Source: Alistipes sp. ZOR0009
GTDB taxonomy: Bacteria > Bacteroidota > Bacteroidia > Bacteroidales > ZOR0009
Length of the DNA stretch: 53,597 nucleotides
Assembly: GCF_000798815.1 (NCBI RefSeq)
Contig: NZ_JTLD01000011.1
Span: 1 to 53,597 of the forward strand
Direction of reading: 5' to 3'
Shown: positions 27,631 through 35,912 of the stretch, piece after piece
How the letters are laid out: each line of letters opens with the position of its first letter
Position numbering within the stretch: the stretch's first letter is position 1
Program-made: the position numbers and the translations under genes
The notes under the pieces: model-generated
What the model was told of the DNA's origin: nothing
The model's database searches: none
Seen by the model: the letters and a program-made list of their open reading frames with translations, nothing else

Positions 27631-28614
27631 ATGAACCAGAACTACTTTTTATTTTTAACTAATTCTACCCAAGCCGTAGAAATGATTAGGCAATTTGAAC
27701 AGCTACTTCAATTTCCCCCTATTAATAGAATTATAAGTGTGGTTGCCGATTTGCAGAATCAATCTTTCGAATGTATTAGTATAATCAATATGGGACGTAA
27801 TCCATACGTTGATCAAATACAGAAGTCAAAGGGTGTAGTAATTGAAACAACCACGTGGGTTAAGGACAAGCTAAGATCACATGGTTCAGAAACGAATAAT
27901 CAGGAAATCATAAGGCTAGCCAATCTTCCCAAAACCGAGTGGGTTTACAAGCCAAACGAGGTGTTTATATCCTATATTAATAGCATCATAGGCTGCCTTG
28001 ATAAGAATAAGGAGCAGCTGGTGCTTTACAAAGTAACTGACGACAAAATTAGCAGCTACAAGTCGGAGTTTGCCACCTTTAACGATTATATAAAACAGCA
28101 GCAGGAGCATATTGTAAAGTATGAATCTGCCCAGCTTAAGATAGATACCTTTATTGAGAGCCTAAAGGAGCGAACCCGCGAGCTGATGATGCACGTTAAG
28201 GCCTTTGAGGTTGACTATCCCGATAAGGTAAAGCCAATAATGGCCCTACTCATTATCCCAAATCCTAAGTTCAAAGGTATTGTTTCCTTATTCTGCAAGG
28301 TTACTGACGAGGTTAAGATTCCGTTAGTTAACGCCACCATAGAGTTATACAAAGACCCTAAGCAGAAAATCTTTAATATGATAGAGGCAGACAGGAGTAA
28401 GATTGATGAGCTAGGCCCCTGCACGCTTACCCGAACAACAGGCAGCTGCGGTATATGCCAAGGGCGCGATATGGAGGCAGGAGAGTATACCGTAATAATC
28501 CGTATGTATGGATACGAGACCTGTGTTACTCACATTTTTGTGAACAACGCCAACGTGGCCATGCTTGAGGTGCAGCTCAAGAAAATTCCTATCTCAAAAT
28601 TCAACACCCGGTAG
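27631..28614 (+). CDS. unrecognised 327-aa cytosolic protein with beta-rich C-terminal domain
   Basis: I do not recognise this protein. It has no signal peptide or membrane segment. Residues 1-120 are mixed alpha/beta, and 125-205 are helical and charged (possible coiled coil, YIKQQQEHIVKYESAQLKI). Residues 210-320 look like a carboxypeptidase-regulatory or Ig-like beta domain: FKGIVSLFCKV, IPLVNATIELY, then GEYTVIIRMYGYETC. A GSCGICQG cysteine cluster lies near residue 273. Such beta domains are common in Bacteroidota surface proteins, but here export signals are missing. The gene is alone, follows an AT-rich stretch and has a good promoter and terminator, so it is probably expressed. Confidence 0.65.
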   Translation: MNQNYFLFLTNSTQAVEMIRQFEQLLQFPPINRIISVVADLQNQSFECISIINMGRNPYVDQIQKSKGVVIETTTWVKDKLRSHGSETNNQEIIRLANLPKTEWVYKPNEVFISYINSIIGCLDKNKEQLVLYKVTDDKISSYKSEFATFNDYIKQQQEHIVKYESAQLKIDTFIESLKERTRELMMHVKAFEVDYPDKVKPIMALLIIPNPKFKGIVSLFCKVTDEVKIPLVNATIELYKDPKQKIFNMIEADRSKIDELGPCTLTRTTGSCGICQGRDMEAGEYTVIIRMYGYETCVTHIFVNNANVAMLEVQLKKIPISKFNTR

Positions 28615-29088
28615 GCTTAATCAATACATCCTCTTAATACCCTTCCCCACAGCTGTGCGCTATGCCTAGCTGTGGGGTTTATTTTTGAGGTACAATACGG
28701 ATAACCCTCTGTCCTACTCTAAACCTTACAGCATATACCTCATTAAGCAACCATTCCGAGGCAAAATCCCCGCATTCGAGACCAATTGCCGTCAGTTGGG
28801 CCATGTTGCTAGCTATAGCTGATGGTACTTTCCGGTAACCTTAACCGCCAAGTCCCTATTGGGTATGCCAGCCTACCTATTCCAATGCCCGTTGGACAAT
28901 CGAGAATTAGCTATATATTAGCCATGCCTTCAAAAACAGCGGTTATACACCCACCTAGCGGCAGCCAAGCCACCTTAGAGGTTATATATGCCACCATGTT
29001 AGGAATCCACAAGCGCTGCAAGTAAATCGAGGCAAACCAGCCTGCAAGCAGATGCTCTGAGGTGTAGGTCAAGAAAATAAGAAGAACA
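28615..29088 (+). other. intergenic region downstream of the unrecognised gene
   Basis: About 470 bases with a terminator at its left end and nothing else recognised. A 67-codon plus-strand frame at 28822-29025 has a composition unlike the neighbours and no motif, so it is not called. Confidence 0.45.
28645..28686 (+). terminator. intrinsic terminator of the 327-aa gene
   Basis: The 10-bp perfect stem CCCCACAGCT/AGCTGTGGGG (28645-28654 with 28668-28677) is followed by TTTATTTTTG. Confidence 0.88.
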
Positions 29089-29481
29089 ATGAAAAGGAAT
29101 AGAGTACGATATACGCTATATATTGCCTTAACGGTAGCGGCAGGATTGGCATCGAGGCATTTTTCGGGGCTACTTCCCCAATGGGTTAACCTCTACCTAG
29201 GCGATGCGCTATGGGCCTTAATGGTTTTCTGGATGGTTGGATTTGCCTTTCGGCACAAAGATAGCCGCTGGGTGGCAGTTGTGGCGCTCCTTTTTTCGTA
29301 CGGCATAGAGCTAAGCCAGCTCTACCATGCCCCTTGGATAGATGCCATAAGGCATACCACCCTTGGCGGACTGGTGCTGGGCTTTGGATTCCTGTGGAGC
29401 GACATGCTATGCTATACGGTAGGCATTGGCGCCGGATTTTTGCTAGAAAGGTACCTTTGCTTAGGCTGTAGGCAGCAGTAA
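29089..29481 (+). CDS. DUF2809 small membrane protein
   Basis: This is a 130-residue inner-membrane protein with four to five hydrophobic helices. The signature of the family is clear: GDALWALMVFWMVGF, YGIELSQLYHAPWID, then IRHTTLGGLVLGFGFLW and SDMLCYTVGI. DUF2809 proteins have no proven function. It is the first of three short same-strand genes (with the LMW-PTP-like and alpha/beta hydrolase genes). The gaps of about 60-70 bases allow co-transcription. Confidence 0.85.
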   Translation: MKRNRVRYTLYIALTVAAGLASRHFSGLLPQWVNLYLGDALWALMVFWMVGFAFRHKDSRWVAVVALLFSYGIELSQLYHAPWIDAIRHTTLGGLVLGFGFLWSDMLCYTVGIGAGFLLERYLCLGCRQQ

Positions 29482-29553
29482 GCCCAAACGTTGGTACCTA
29501 TCGGGGCGAATAGCAAACTACAATATCTTTATGGACTAAAATATAGGAAACAA

Positions 29554-29907
29554 ATGGCGTATAGCAGGGTTAACAGACCTAATATTCTGGTAGTATGCGG
29601 AAAAAATAAAAAAAGGAGCAGAACTGCGGAGCACATTTTTAAGAACGATAGCCGATTTAGCATTAGCTCGGCAGGGCTTAGCCCCAAGAGCGAAAGGAAA
29701 ATATCAGAAAATGATCTAAACTGGGCCGATCTTATCCTCGTTATGGAGTCGGATCACCGAGCAAAAATCAGGGAGGTGTACAGCTATATGGATATTCCCA
29801 GAATTAAGGTGCTTGACATTCCGGATGACTACGAATTTATGGATAAAGATCTGGTAGAAATGCTCACAGATAAGGTTAACGAAGCATTCGATAGCCTTAA
29901 GCCATAG
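29554..29907 (+). CDS. low-molecular-weight protein-tyrosine-phosphatase-like protein
   Basis: This is a 117-residue cytosolic protein with the N-terminal phosphate-binding loop of the LMW-PTP fold. The loop is VVCGKNKKRSRTAEHIF, with Cys15 and Arg21 in the C-x5-R arrangement. The region SSAGLSPKSERKISENDLNWADLILVMESDH is typical of the family. It is shorter than classical LMW-PTPs and the loop is rich in Lys, so the substrate could differ. DIPDDYEFMD contains possible general-acid aspartates. The start at 29554 is preferred because the sequence before it is not family-like. It is the middle gene of a short three-gene row. Confidence 0.78.
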   Translation: MAYSRVNRPNILVVCGKNKKRSRTAEHIFKNDSRFSISSAGLSPKSERKISENDLNWADLILVMESDHRAKIREVYSYMDIPRIKVLDIPDDYEFMDKDLVEMLTDKVNEAFDSLKP

Positions 29908-29971
29908 AATTAGCCCTCCTAGGGACATAAATATCCAGTAAGTTAAGAAACCATTCAATACCGTTAGCGAT

Positions 29972-30517
29972 ATGTCCACCAACAAGCCTAGGTTAGCCAT
30001 AATTTCCGATCTATGGGGTACAAGAGGCACCGAATGGGTAGAGTACTACCTCCAAAGCTTGAAGCCAACGTACGATGTAGCCTTCTATGACAGCTGTATG
30101 CTAGCCGGATTCGATTGTACCAACCTACAGGAGGAGGAAATACATGGCAAAATGGTTGCAGGGGGCATCGAAGCAGCCGCAGCAAGGCTACTAGAGCAGG
30201 AAAAGGGTCCCGTTGATATTCTGGCCTTTAGCGTTGGAGGTACAATAGCATGGAAGGCCATGCTATTGGGGCTAACCGTGGGCAGTGTCTACCTGGTATC
30301 CTCCACCCGACTACGCTACGAAACCTCCAAGCCCGAGGCTAAAATTTATCTTACCTATGGCGAAGCAGACGAGTATAGGCCTTCGGAGGAGTGGTTCGAA
30401 GAGCTGGGCTTAGAACATATACTAATAAAGCACGAAGGGCACACCCTATACCGAAAAGAGAGCAACGCAAGGCGTATTTGTGAGCAGATAAAAGGAAAAC
30501 AAGCACTACAAGTCTAA
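29972..30517 (+). CDS. small alpha/beta-hydrolase-like protein
   Basis: This is a 181-residue cytosolic protein with an alpha/beta-hydrolase layout. The opening strand is RLAIISDLWGTRG. The nucleophile elbow is AFSVGG with Ser87, where the usual first Gly is Ala. A late Asp lies in YGEADEYRP and a His in HEGHTLYR near residue 155, in the order expected for a Ser-Asp-His triad. The short length suggests a minimal core without a lid, as in dienelactone-hydrolase-like proteins. The substrate is unknown. It follows the LMW-PTP-like gene by 64 bases. Confidence 0.72.
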   Translation: MSTNKPRLAIISDLWGTRGTEWVEYYLQSLKPTYDVAFYDSCMLAGFDCTNLQEEEIHGKMVAGGIEAAAARLLEQEKGPVDILAFSVGGTIAWKAMLLGLTVGSVYLVSSTRLRYETSKPEAKIYLTYGEADEYRPSEEWFEELGLEHILIKHEGHTLYRKESNARRICEQIKGKQALQV

Positions 30518-30738
30518 ACAAATTAGTTGGAAAATTTCAGGTAGCGACCTATTAAACAACCAGCTAGCCGTAAAAACAGCCTGCGTATGCCTCTACATAA
30601 ATTATTATAAGGTGAATGTAATATTACTTATAAACATACGTCTCTTATAGGTAAACATATCGGAGAATATTGGCGCGTTTTTGAAAAAAACTAATTTTAC
30701 CGCATCCATCAGATAAACATTAAATAATATATATAGCT

Positions 30739-31848
30739 ATGAAGAAAATGATCCTAATGGCATTCCTGCTACTATCAATAGCAGCAGCAGGACAGCAGTC
30801 CACCAAACAAGACACCCTAAACGTTTTTCCCAAACCTAAGGTAGATAGACGGGTGGAGCTGATGAGTATCGTATTTAGGCTAGCCGGCAATGAGGAGTAT
30901 AGCGGCGAATACTTCAAAAATTACATTCGTGATATCCACAACCATTTTGATACGCTTAAAAACCACCCGCTAATTGCGTTTGCAACCAAGCTGCGCGAGG
31001 AGAATGGGGTGAGCTACGACGCAGTTATGAAGATGGCATTTCACATTGGGCAGCCGCCGCTCTTCATTCCGCAGGTTAACTTTGACGATGCGGTACCCGA
31101 GCAACGTTGGGGGAAGGAAAATGCCATGAAGTTTATTGAGCTGCTACGCGATTTCTACACCGTTAGCCACTTTGAGGAGTTCTACACCGCCCATGCGGCG
31201 CTATATACCCTTGCAGAGGAGCGCTTTTTGCCCATTTATAAATCGCTAAATATCGATTGGTATAACCAGTATTACGGCACTACGCCCAACGGAACGTTCA
31301 ACGTACTGATATGCATGGGCAACGGAGGCGGTAACTACGGAGGCAAGATCGTGTTTCCCGATGGTAGGGAGGATGCCTACGCGGTTATGGGAACTTGGTC
31401 GGTTGATAGCACGGGCAATCCGGTATACCGAAAGCAAAGCTACTTCCCTATCCTGGTTCACGAGTTTAACCACTCGTATGTAAACCCTATTATAGACAAG
31501 AATAAGCAGCAGCTCGAGAGTTCGGGGAAAATAATGTTCGAACCCGTTGAAAGGAAGATGAAGAGAATAGCCTATGGCAGCTGGCAAACGATGATGTACG
31601 AGTCGTTGGTGAGGGCATCGGTAATCCGCTACCTCATTAAATACGATACCTACAGCAATGCCAGGTCTCAGCTTATAGACGAGGTTGGTAACGGCTTTTA
31701 CTGGATGCAGGGGCTAACCAACCTGCTATCGGAGTACGAGCATCGAAGGGATAAATACCCCACCTTGGAGAGTTTTATGCCCAAAGTAGCGCAGTTTTAC
31801 GATAAGTACGCCAAGCAGAGCCCTAAAATGTACGAGCTAAAGCGTTAA
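30739..31848 (+). CDS. secreted DUF4932 zincin-like putative metallopeptidase
   Basis: This is a 369-residue exported protein. The signal peptide is MKKMILMAFLLLSIAAAG. The key motif HEFNHSYVNP (His241, Glu242, His245) is an HExxH zinc-binding site. Before it lies the NVLICMGNGGGNYGG and PDGREDAYAVMG stretch found in the DUF4932 family. A downstream Glu in YESLVRA (about residue 285) could be the third ligand. Peptidase activity is predicted by fold, not shown. It is followed 49 bases later by a secreted transglutaminase-like protein and then a small membrane protein, and the three probably form an operon ending at a strong terminator. Confidence 0.82.
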   Translation: MKKMILMAFLLLSIAAAGQQSTKQDTLNVFPKPKVDRRVELMSIVFRLAGNEEYSGEYFKNYIRDIHNHFDTLKNHPLIAFATKLREENGVSYDAVMKMAFHIGQPPLFIPQVNFDDAVPEQRWGKENAMKFIELLRDFYTVSHFEEFYTAHAALYTLAEERFLPIYKSLNIDWYNQYYGTTPNGTFNVLICMGNGGGNYGGKIVFPDGREDAYAVMGTWSVDSTGNPVYRKQSYFPILVHEFNHSYVNPIIDKNKQQLESSGKIMFEPVERKMKRIAYGSWQTMMYESLVRASVIRYLIKYDTYSNARSQLIDEVGNGFYWMQGLTNLLSEYEHRRDKYPTLESFMPKVAQFYDKYAKQSPKMYELKR

Positions 31849-31897
31849 AAGCTGATTTTTTTACGACAACTAAACATATATCATTAAAACAGAGGAA

Positions 31898-33031
31898 ATG
31901 AAAGCAAGATTTTTGATGGCTATCGGGGCTATCCTGCTGATATCTGCAGCAAATGCCCAAGATAAGCAACCTGTAATCAGGTCAAACTCCAATATTGCCT
32001 ATATTAAAGAAGAAGGTAAGGCAACTCGGATTAAATGGAACATCGTCCCAACGCAAAAGCTCGACATCTACGGCACATCGGCCAAAAAGGTAACCTTTTA
32101 TACCGACGTAGACTCTATTTCGTTTAAGGTAAAGCCCCAAACAGGTGTATGCAACTTTACTATTGTGGTAAATGGAAAAGATTCTGCCCGAACACAGATT
32201 AAATATCAGCCATCGAAGCTCGATGTGCTAAAGAAGGCTGCCAAGTATAACCCTTCGGATAGCAGATACATCCCCGACTTTACCTACCAAGCGGCCAACA
32301 ACCCCAACCTAGTCAGAATCAGAACGGAGCTAAAGCTCGATTCGATAGCTGGTACAGGTAGCCAAACGCTAAAGATCCTAAACCTTCTACACTGGGTGCA
32401 TACCACCGTTAGGCACGATGGCAATAGCACAAATCCCAAGATCAAAAACGCCATCGACCTGCTAAACGTATGCAAGGCCGAGAAAAGAGGAATCAACTGC
32501 AGAATGATGGCAACCATGCTGAACGAATGCTACCTTGCTATGGGCATAAAATCGAGGTTTATCACCTGCATGCCCAAGGAGCTAGAGTTTGACGACTGCC
32601 ATGTTATCAATATGGTTTACAGCGACGACCTTAAAAAGTGGCTTTGGATAGACCCCACCTTTGATGCCTACGTGATGGATGAAAAAGGAGTGCTGCTAAG
32701 CATTCAGGAGGTAAGAGAAAGACTTATAAAGGGACTCCCTCTGATTCTGAATCCAAGCGCCAACTGGAATAATGAGCAGCAGCAGGTAAAAGAGGAGTAT
32801 CTCGAAAACTATATGGCCAAAAATTTATACCGCTTTGAGACCCCTTTAAGCAGCGAATATAATACCGAAACCAGAGAATCGGGAAAGACAATCCAGTATG
32901 TAGAGCTACTTCCGCTCGATGCCGTAAAGCAGGAGCCTCAAAAGACAGAGGAGACCAACATCAATACAGGCGTAAAGTTCCTAAACTATAAGACAAACAA
33001 CCCCAACCTGTTTTGGGCTAATCCAAAGTAA
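31898..33031 (+). CDS. secreted transglutaminase-like superfamily protein
   Basis: This is an exported 377-residue protein with signal peptide MKARFLMAIGAILLISAANA. The middle part is a transglutaminase-like (papain-fold) domain. The catalytic Cys is Cys201 in GINCRMMATML, the His is His235 in DDCHVINMVY, and the Asp is Asp252 in WLWIDPTFDAY, in the correct order and spacing. The first 110 residues look like a beta-rich N-terminal domain. Such proteins act as proteases, peptide cross-linkers or N-glycanase-like enzymes, and the role here is not known. It sits between a DUF4932 putative peptidase and a small membrane protein, five bases before the latter. Confidence 0.83.
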   Translation: MKARFLMAIGAILLISAANAQDKQPVIRSNSNIAYIKEEGKATRIKWNIVPTQKLDIYGTSAKKVTFYTDVDSISFKVKPQTGVCNFTIVVNGKDSARTQIKYQPSKLDVLKKAAKYNPSDSRYIPDFTYQAANNPNLVRIRTELKLDSIAGTGSQTLKILNLLHWVHTTVRHDGNSTNPKIKNAIDLLNVCKAEKRGINCRMMATMLNECYLAMGIKSRFITCMPKELEFDDCHVINMVYSDDLKKWLWIDPTFDAYVMDEKGVLLSIQEVRERLIKGLPLILNPSANWNNEQQQVKEEYLENYMAKNLYRFETPLSSEYNTETRESGKTIQYVELLPLDAVKQEPQKTEETNINTGVKFLNYKTNNPNLFWANPK

Positions 33032-33036
33032 GCATT

Positions 33037-33468
33037 ATGGAAGAACAAACCTACAGCATCCAATACGGATCGCTCAGCCTTACCGAGTCGACTGTAGAGA
33101 TAAGCATACCTAAGCGTACGCAAATAGTGAATATCCTACTCGCTGTTATCTGGTTTATTTGGGGATTAGCAAAGATGTACAAATCCAACTTCCAAGAGGT
33201 GGACGTAGATCTCGTCATTGGAGCGTTACTCATCATAAGCTCCATCTTCTGGGGAAGACAGGCTATGAATTATCTACGAAATAACAGCATCAGCTACCAA
33301 GATATTGTTAGCGTGAAGGTAAAATACATCAACTTTCAAAGGAAATATAGGGTAACGTTCAAAATTGCCCCTTCAAAAAGGAAAGTTCTACTTGGCAACT
33401 TTAATGAGTACGAAGCCAACGAGCTGATTAAAATATTAAACAGCAAGCATGTTAACGTAGAATTTTAA
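33037..33468 (+). CDS. small two-helix membrane protein with PH-like tail
   Basis: This is a 143-residue protein. Two hydrophobic helices lie at about 29-47 (VNILLAVIWFIWGLAK) and 58-73 (LVIGALLIISSIFWG). They are followed by a beta-rich, basic C-terminal part (ISYQDIVSVKVKY, KYRVTFKIAPSKRKVLLG), as in bacterial PH-like membrane proteins. I do not recognise a named family. It starts five bases after the transglutaminase-like gene, so co-translation with it is likely. Confidence 0.65.
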   Translation: MEEQTYSIQYGSLSLTESTVEISIPKRTQIVNILLAVIWFIWGLAKMYKSNFQEVDVDLVIGALLIISSIFWGRQAMNYLRNNSISYQDIVSVKVKYINFQRKYRVTFKIAPSKRKVLLGNFNEYEANELIKILNSKHVNVEF

Positions 33469-33498
33469 AGAGCGAGGCAGCTTCACTCCTATCCGAAC

Positions 33499-33541
33499 AA
33501 ACAAAAAGCACATCGATCCACCTTCGATGTGCTTTTTGTTT
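33499..33541 (+). terminator. strong intrinsic terminator of the DUF4932/transglutaminase operon
   Basis: An 18-bp perfect inverted repeat (arms 33499-33516 and 33524-33541, core AAAAAGCACATCGA) with a 7-base loop. The 3' arm contains TTTTT. Confidence 0.92.
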
Positions 33542-33658
33542 AGCTCCCTTCCAATGCCTATAAAATGAGCCTACATCTACCACCTTCAGCAGTTCTTATA
33601 GCATCGTAGGCCAACAACAGGGCACCGTATGGAGCCATAGACAGGTATTTTTGAATGG

Positions 33659-34165
33659 TTAGCGCTTCACCCCACGCACAATAAACGATATCCCCTGCTG
33701 ACCTGTGGTGGAAATCATCAGCGCCTCAAAAAGCGGCTCGAAACCACGCCTAGTAGTTGCCCAATCAAATACAAAGTTGCCCCCACTTCCTCCACCGTTG
33801 TCGTTCTTGGCAATAATAATCTCCAACGTTTCGAGCGGAGCAACCTTAATGGGCTTGGATAGATAGCGTTTTACCAGCTTACCTGCGGTAGTAAAGTAGT
33901 CGGCTTTGACTATAAAGCAGGTGTCTGTACTACTTATGTTATGAATGCTTACCGTAGAAGTTAGCGCATACGAATCGTTTTGGGTTCGTTCGTACACCTC
34001 CGAGTAGACAGGCAGGTAAGTGCTACCGTAAGTAAGGCTATCGTACTTCGATATGTCTACAACCCTACCGTTTGTATCGAGCTTATCGGTACTTGGTCCC
34101 TGTTTAGGGCTATGGCAGGATATGAACAGAGGAATTGCAAGGAGAAATAGGCTTGTTAGCTTCAT
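33659..34165 (-). CDS. DUF3124 lipoprotein
   Basis: This is a 168-residue predicted lipoprotein. The signal peptide ends at Cys17 (PLFISC). The mature part matches the DUF3124 pattern: YGSTYLPVYSEVY, LTSTVSIHNIS, then DYFTTAGKLVKRYL and a Gly-rich GGGSGGNFVFDW followed by FEPLFEALMI. The family has no proven function. It stands alone, divergent from the GH29 gene. There is no export signal after the Cys, so a periplasm-facing location is more likely than the surface. Confidence 0.78.
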   Translation of the reverse strand: MKLTSLFLLAIPLFISCHSPKQGPSTDKLDTNGRVVDISKYDSLTYGSTYLPVYSEVYERTQNDSYALTSTVSIHNISSTDTCFIVKADYFTTAGKLVKRYLSKPIKVAPLETLEIIIAKNDNGGGSGGNFVFDWATTRRGFEPLFEALMISTTGQQGISFIVRGVKR

Positions 34166-34442
34166 ACCAAATAGATTTTAATGCTAAATTTTGATACGTC
34201 CATCCGCAATATAGCAGTTTTAGGGGAGAAATACGCACCCCAACCACACATTCACACCCCATTCGGGCTTATCATCCCCCCTTTTTTGATTAATCTCAAA
34301 TTTTCGAACATCGTTACCCGATCAACGCCTCTTTTTTCTACCTTCGTTGCTATAATACCCATATCAAAATGCCGTAAATCCAACCTCGATCATCCGTATT
34401 GGACGACATGGCACACGTTTAACCTCTAAAAAATCACCGCTA

Positions 34443-35765
34443 ATGAAAAAGCTGGTAAGCTTAACGTTTAGCTTGCTGGTAGCCTCGCAGCTACTGGCTC
34501 AAACCTACACACCTACTCCCGAAAACATCAAAGCTCGCGCGGAATTCGACAGCTCACGCTTTGGAATGTTTATCCACTGGGGGCCATCGAGCATTCTTGG
34601 TGCTGGTGAATGGGTTATGAACAACCGTAACATCCACACCGACGACTACCAAGTGCTGCCCAAATTCTTCAACCCCATCGATTTTGACGCTCGTAAGTGG
34701 GTTGCGACCGCCAAAGAGGCCGGAATGAAGTATATAACGCTCATCTCGCGCCACCACGACAGCTTCAGCATGTGGGATACCAAGCAATCGGACTTCAACA
34801 TAATGAATACGCCCTTTAAGCGCGACGTGGTGAAGGAAATTGCTCAGGAATGCCAACGTCAAGGAATAAAGCTATGCCTATACTACTCGCTGCTAGATTG
34901 GAAACGTGCGGACTACCAGTGGGAAACTGGGCGCACAGGAAAGGGAACTGGACGTACCGCACCAAGCAGCTGGCCAAGCTACATCAACTTTATGAAAGCA
35001 CAGCTGACAGAGCTGCTCACCAACTACGGTCCAATTACTACCATCTGGTTCGATGGTCACTGGGATCAGCTCGACAATGATACCGATAAGAATCAGGTGT
35101 CGAAGGTAGATTGGCACTACAACGAAATATATACGCTTATTCACCAGCTGCAGCCACAGTGTTTGGTAGGCAATAACCACCATCTTAGCCCACTACCAGG
35201 CGAAGACTTCCAGATGTTTGAACGCGATCTACCCGGCGAAAACAAGGGAGGCCTAAGCGGACAATCCGTTTCTGCCCTTCCGTTGGAGACATGTGAGACC
35301 ATAAACGGCTCATGGGGCTTCAATATCACCGATCGTAAGCACAAAAGTGCCGAAGAGCTGGTACATTACCTTGTACGTGCCTCGGGCTACGGGGCAAACC
35401 TGCTATTAAACGTGGGTCCAATGCCCAACGGAGAGATAGTTCCCGAGCATGTGGCTCTACTCAAGCAGGTAGGTCAATGGTTAAAGGTGAATGGAGAGAC
35501 AATTTATGGCACAAAGGGAGGATTTATAAAGCCACAGGAATGGGGATGCATTACCCAAAAGGGGAATACCTACTATATCCACATTCTTAAGAACGATGGA
35601 AAGCCAATTTCTCTAGAATTTCCGAAGAAAGTGAAATCAATGAATCTGCTTGAAGATAAATCGGCAAAAGTTGCCTATACCACTAAGGGAAAAACAACCA
35701 CCATCAACCTATCAACCATTACTCCAAATCCGATAGATACCATTATTGAGGTTACAGCTAGGTAA
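34443..35765 (+). CDS. GH29 alpha-L-fucosidase
   Basis: This is a secreted exo-fucosidase that hydrolyses alpha-L-fucosyl linkages. The signal peptide is MKKLVSLTFSLLVASQLLAQ. Family landmarks are RFGMFIHWGPSSILG, YITLISRHHDSFSMWD with the His pair, and the catalytic nucleophile Asp204 in TTIWFDGHWD. The later NLLLNVGPMPNGEI is the usual end of the barrel. The acid/base residue is not conserved across GH29 and was not assigned. The 440 residues cover the catalytic domain plus a short beta C-terminal part, with no CBM. A strong terminator follows, so it is not in an operon with the S9 peptidase behind it. Confidence 0.94.
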   Translation: MKKLVSLTFSLLVASQLLAQTYTPTPENIKARAEFDSSRFGMFIHWGPSSILGAGEWVMNNRNIHTDDYQVLPKFFNPIDFDARKWVATAKEAGMKYITLISRHHDSFSMWDTKQSDFNIMNTPFKRDVVKEIAQECQRQGIKLCLYYSLLDWKRADYQWETGRTGKGTGRTAPSSWPSYINFMKAQLTELLTNYGPITTIWFDGHWDQLDNDTDKNQVSKVDWHYNEIYTLIHQLQPQCLVGNNHHLSPLPGEDFQMFERDLPGENKGGLSGQSVSALPLETCETINGSWGFNITDRKHKSAEELVHYLVRASGYGANLLLNVGPMPNGEIVPEHVALLKQVGQWLKVNGETIYGTKGGFIKPQEWGCITQKGNTYYIHILKNDGKPISLEFPKKVKSMNLLEDKSAKVAYTTKGKTTTINLSTITPNPIDTIIEVTAR

Positions 35766-35781
35766 CCAACCAAGCATAACG

Positions 35782-35812
35782 AAGGGCTACCCAACTGGTA
35801 GCCCTTTTTTTT
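35782..35812 (+). terminator. intrinsic terminator of the GH29 gene
   Basis: The 10-bp stem AAGGGCTACC/GGTAGCCCTT with loop CAACT is followed by six further Ts. Confidence 0.92.
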
Positions 35813-35912
35813 ATACTGTTAGTAAAAGATTCTAAGCAACATCTTACATATTTGCCTAAATTTTGGTCGCCATTTTTTGGCGAATATTACTGATTTAAAC
35901 CACTACAAACAG

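Noticed and set aside
28822-29025. 67-codon plus-strand frame before the DUF2809 gene
   Set aside because: Composition is unlike the neighbours, no motif is seen, and no promoter box precedes it.
34181-34429. 82-codon plus-strand frame between DUF3124 and GH29
   Set aside because: It fills a divergent promoter region, is rich in Pro/His/Ile without any domain pattern, and ends just before the GH29 start.
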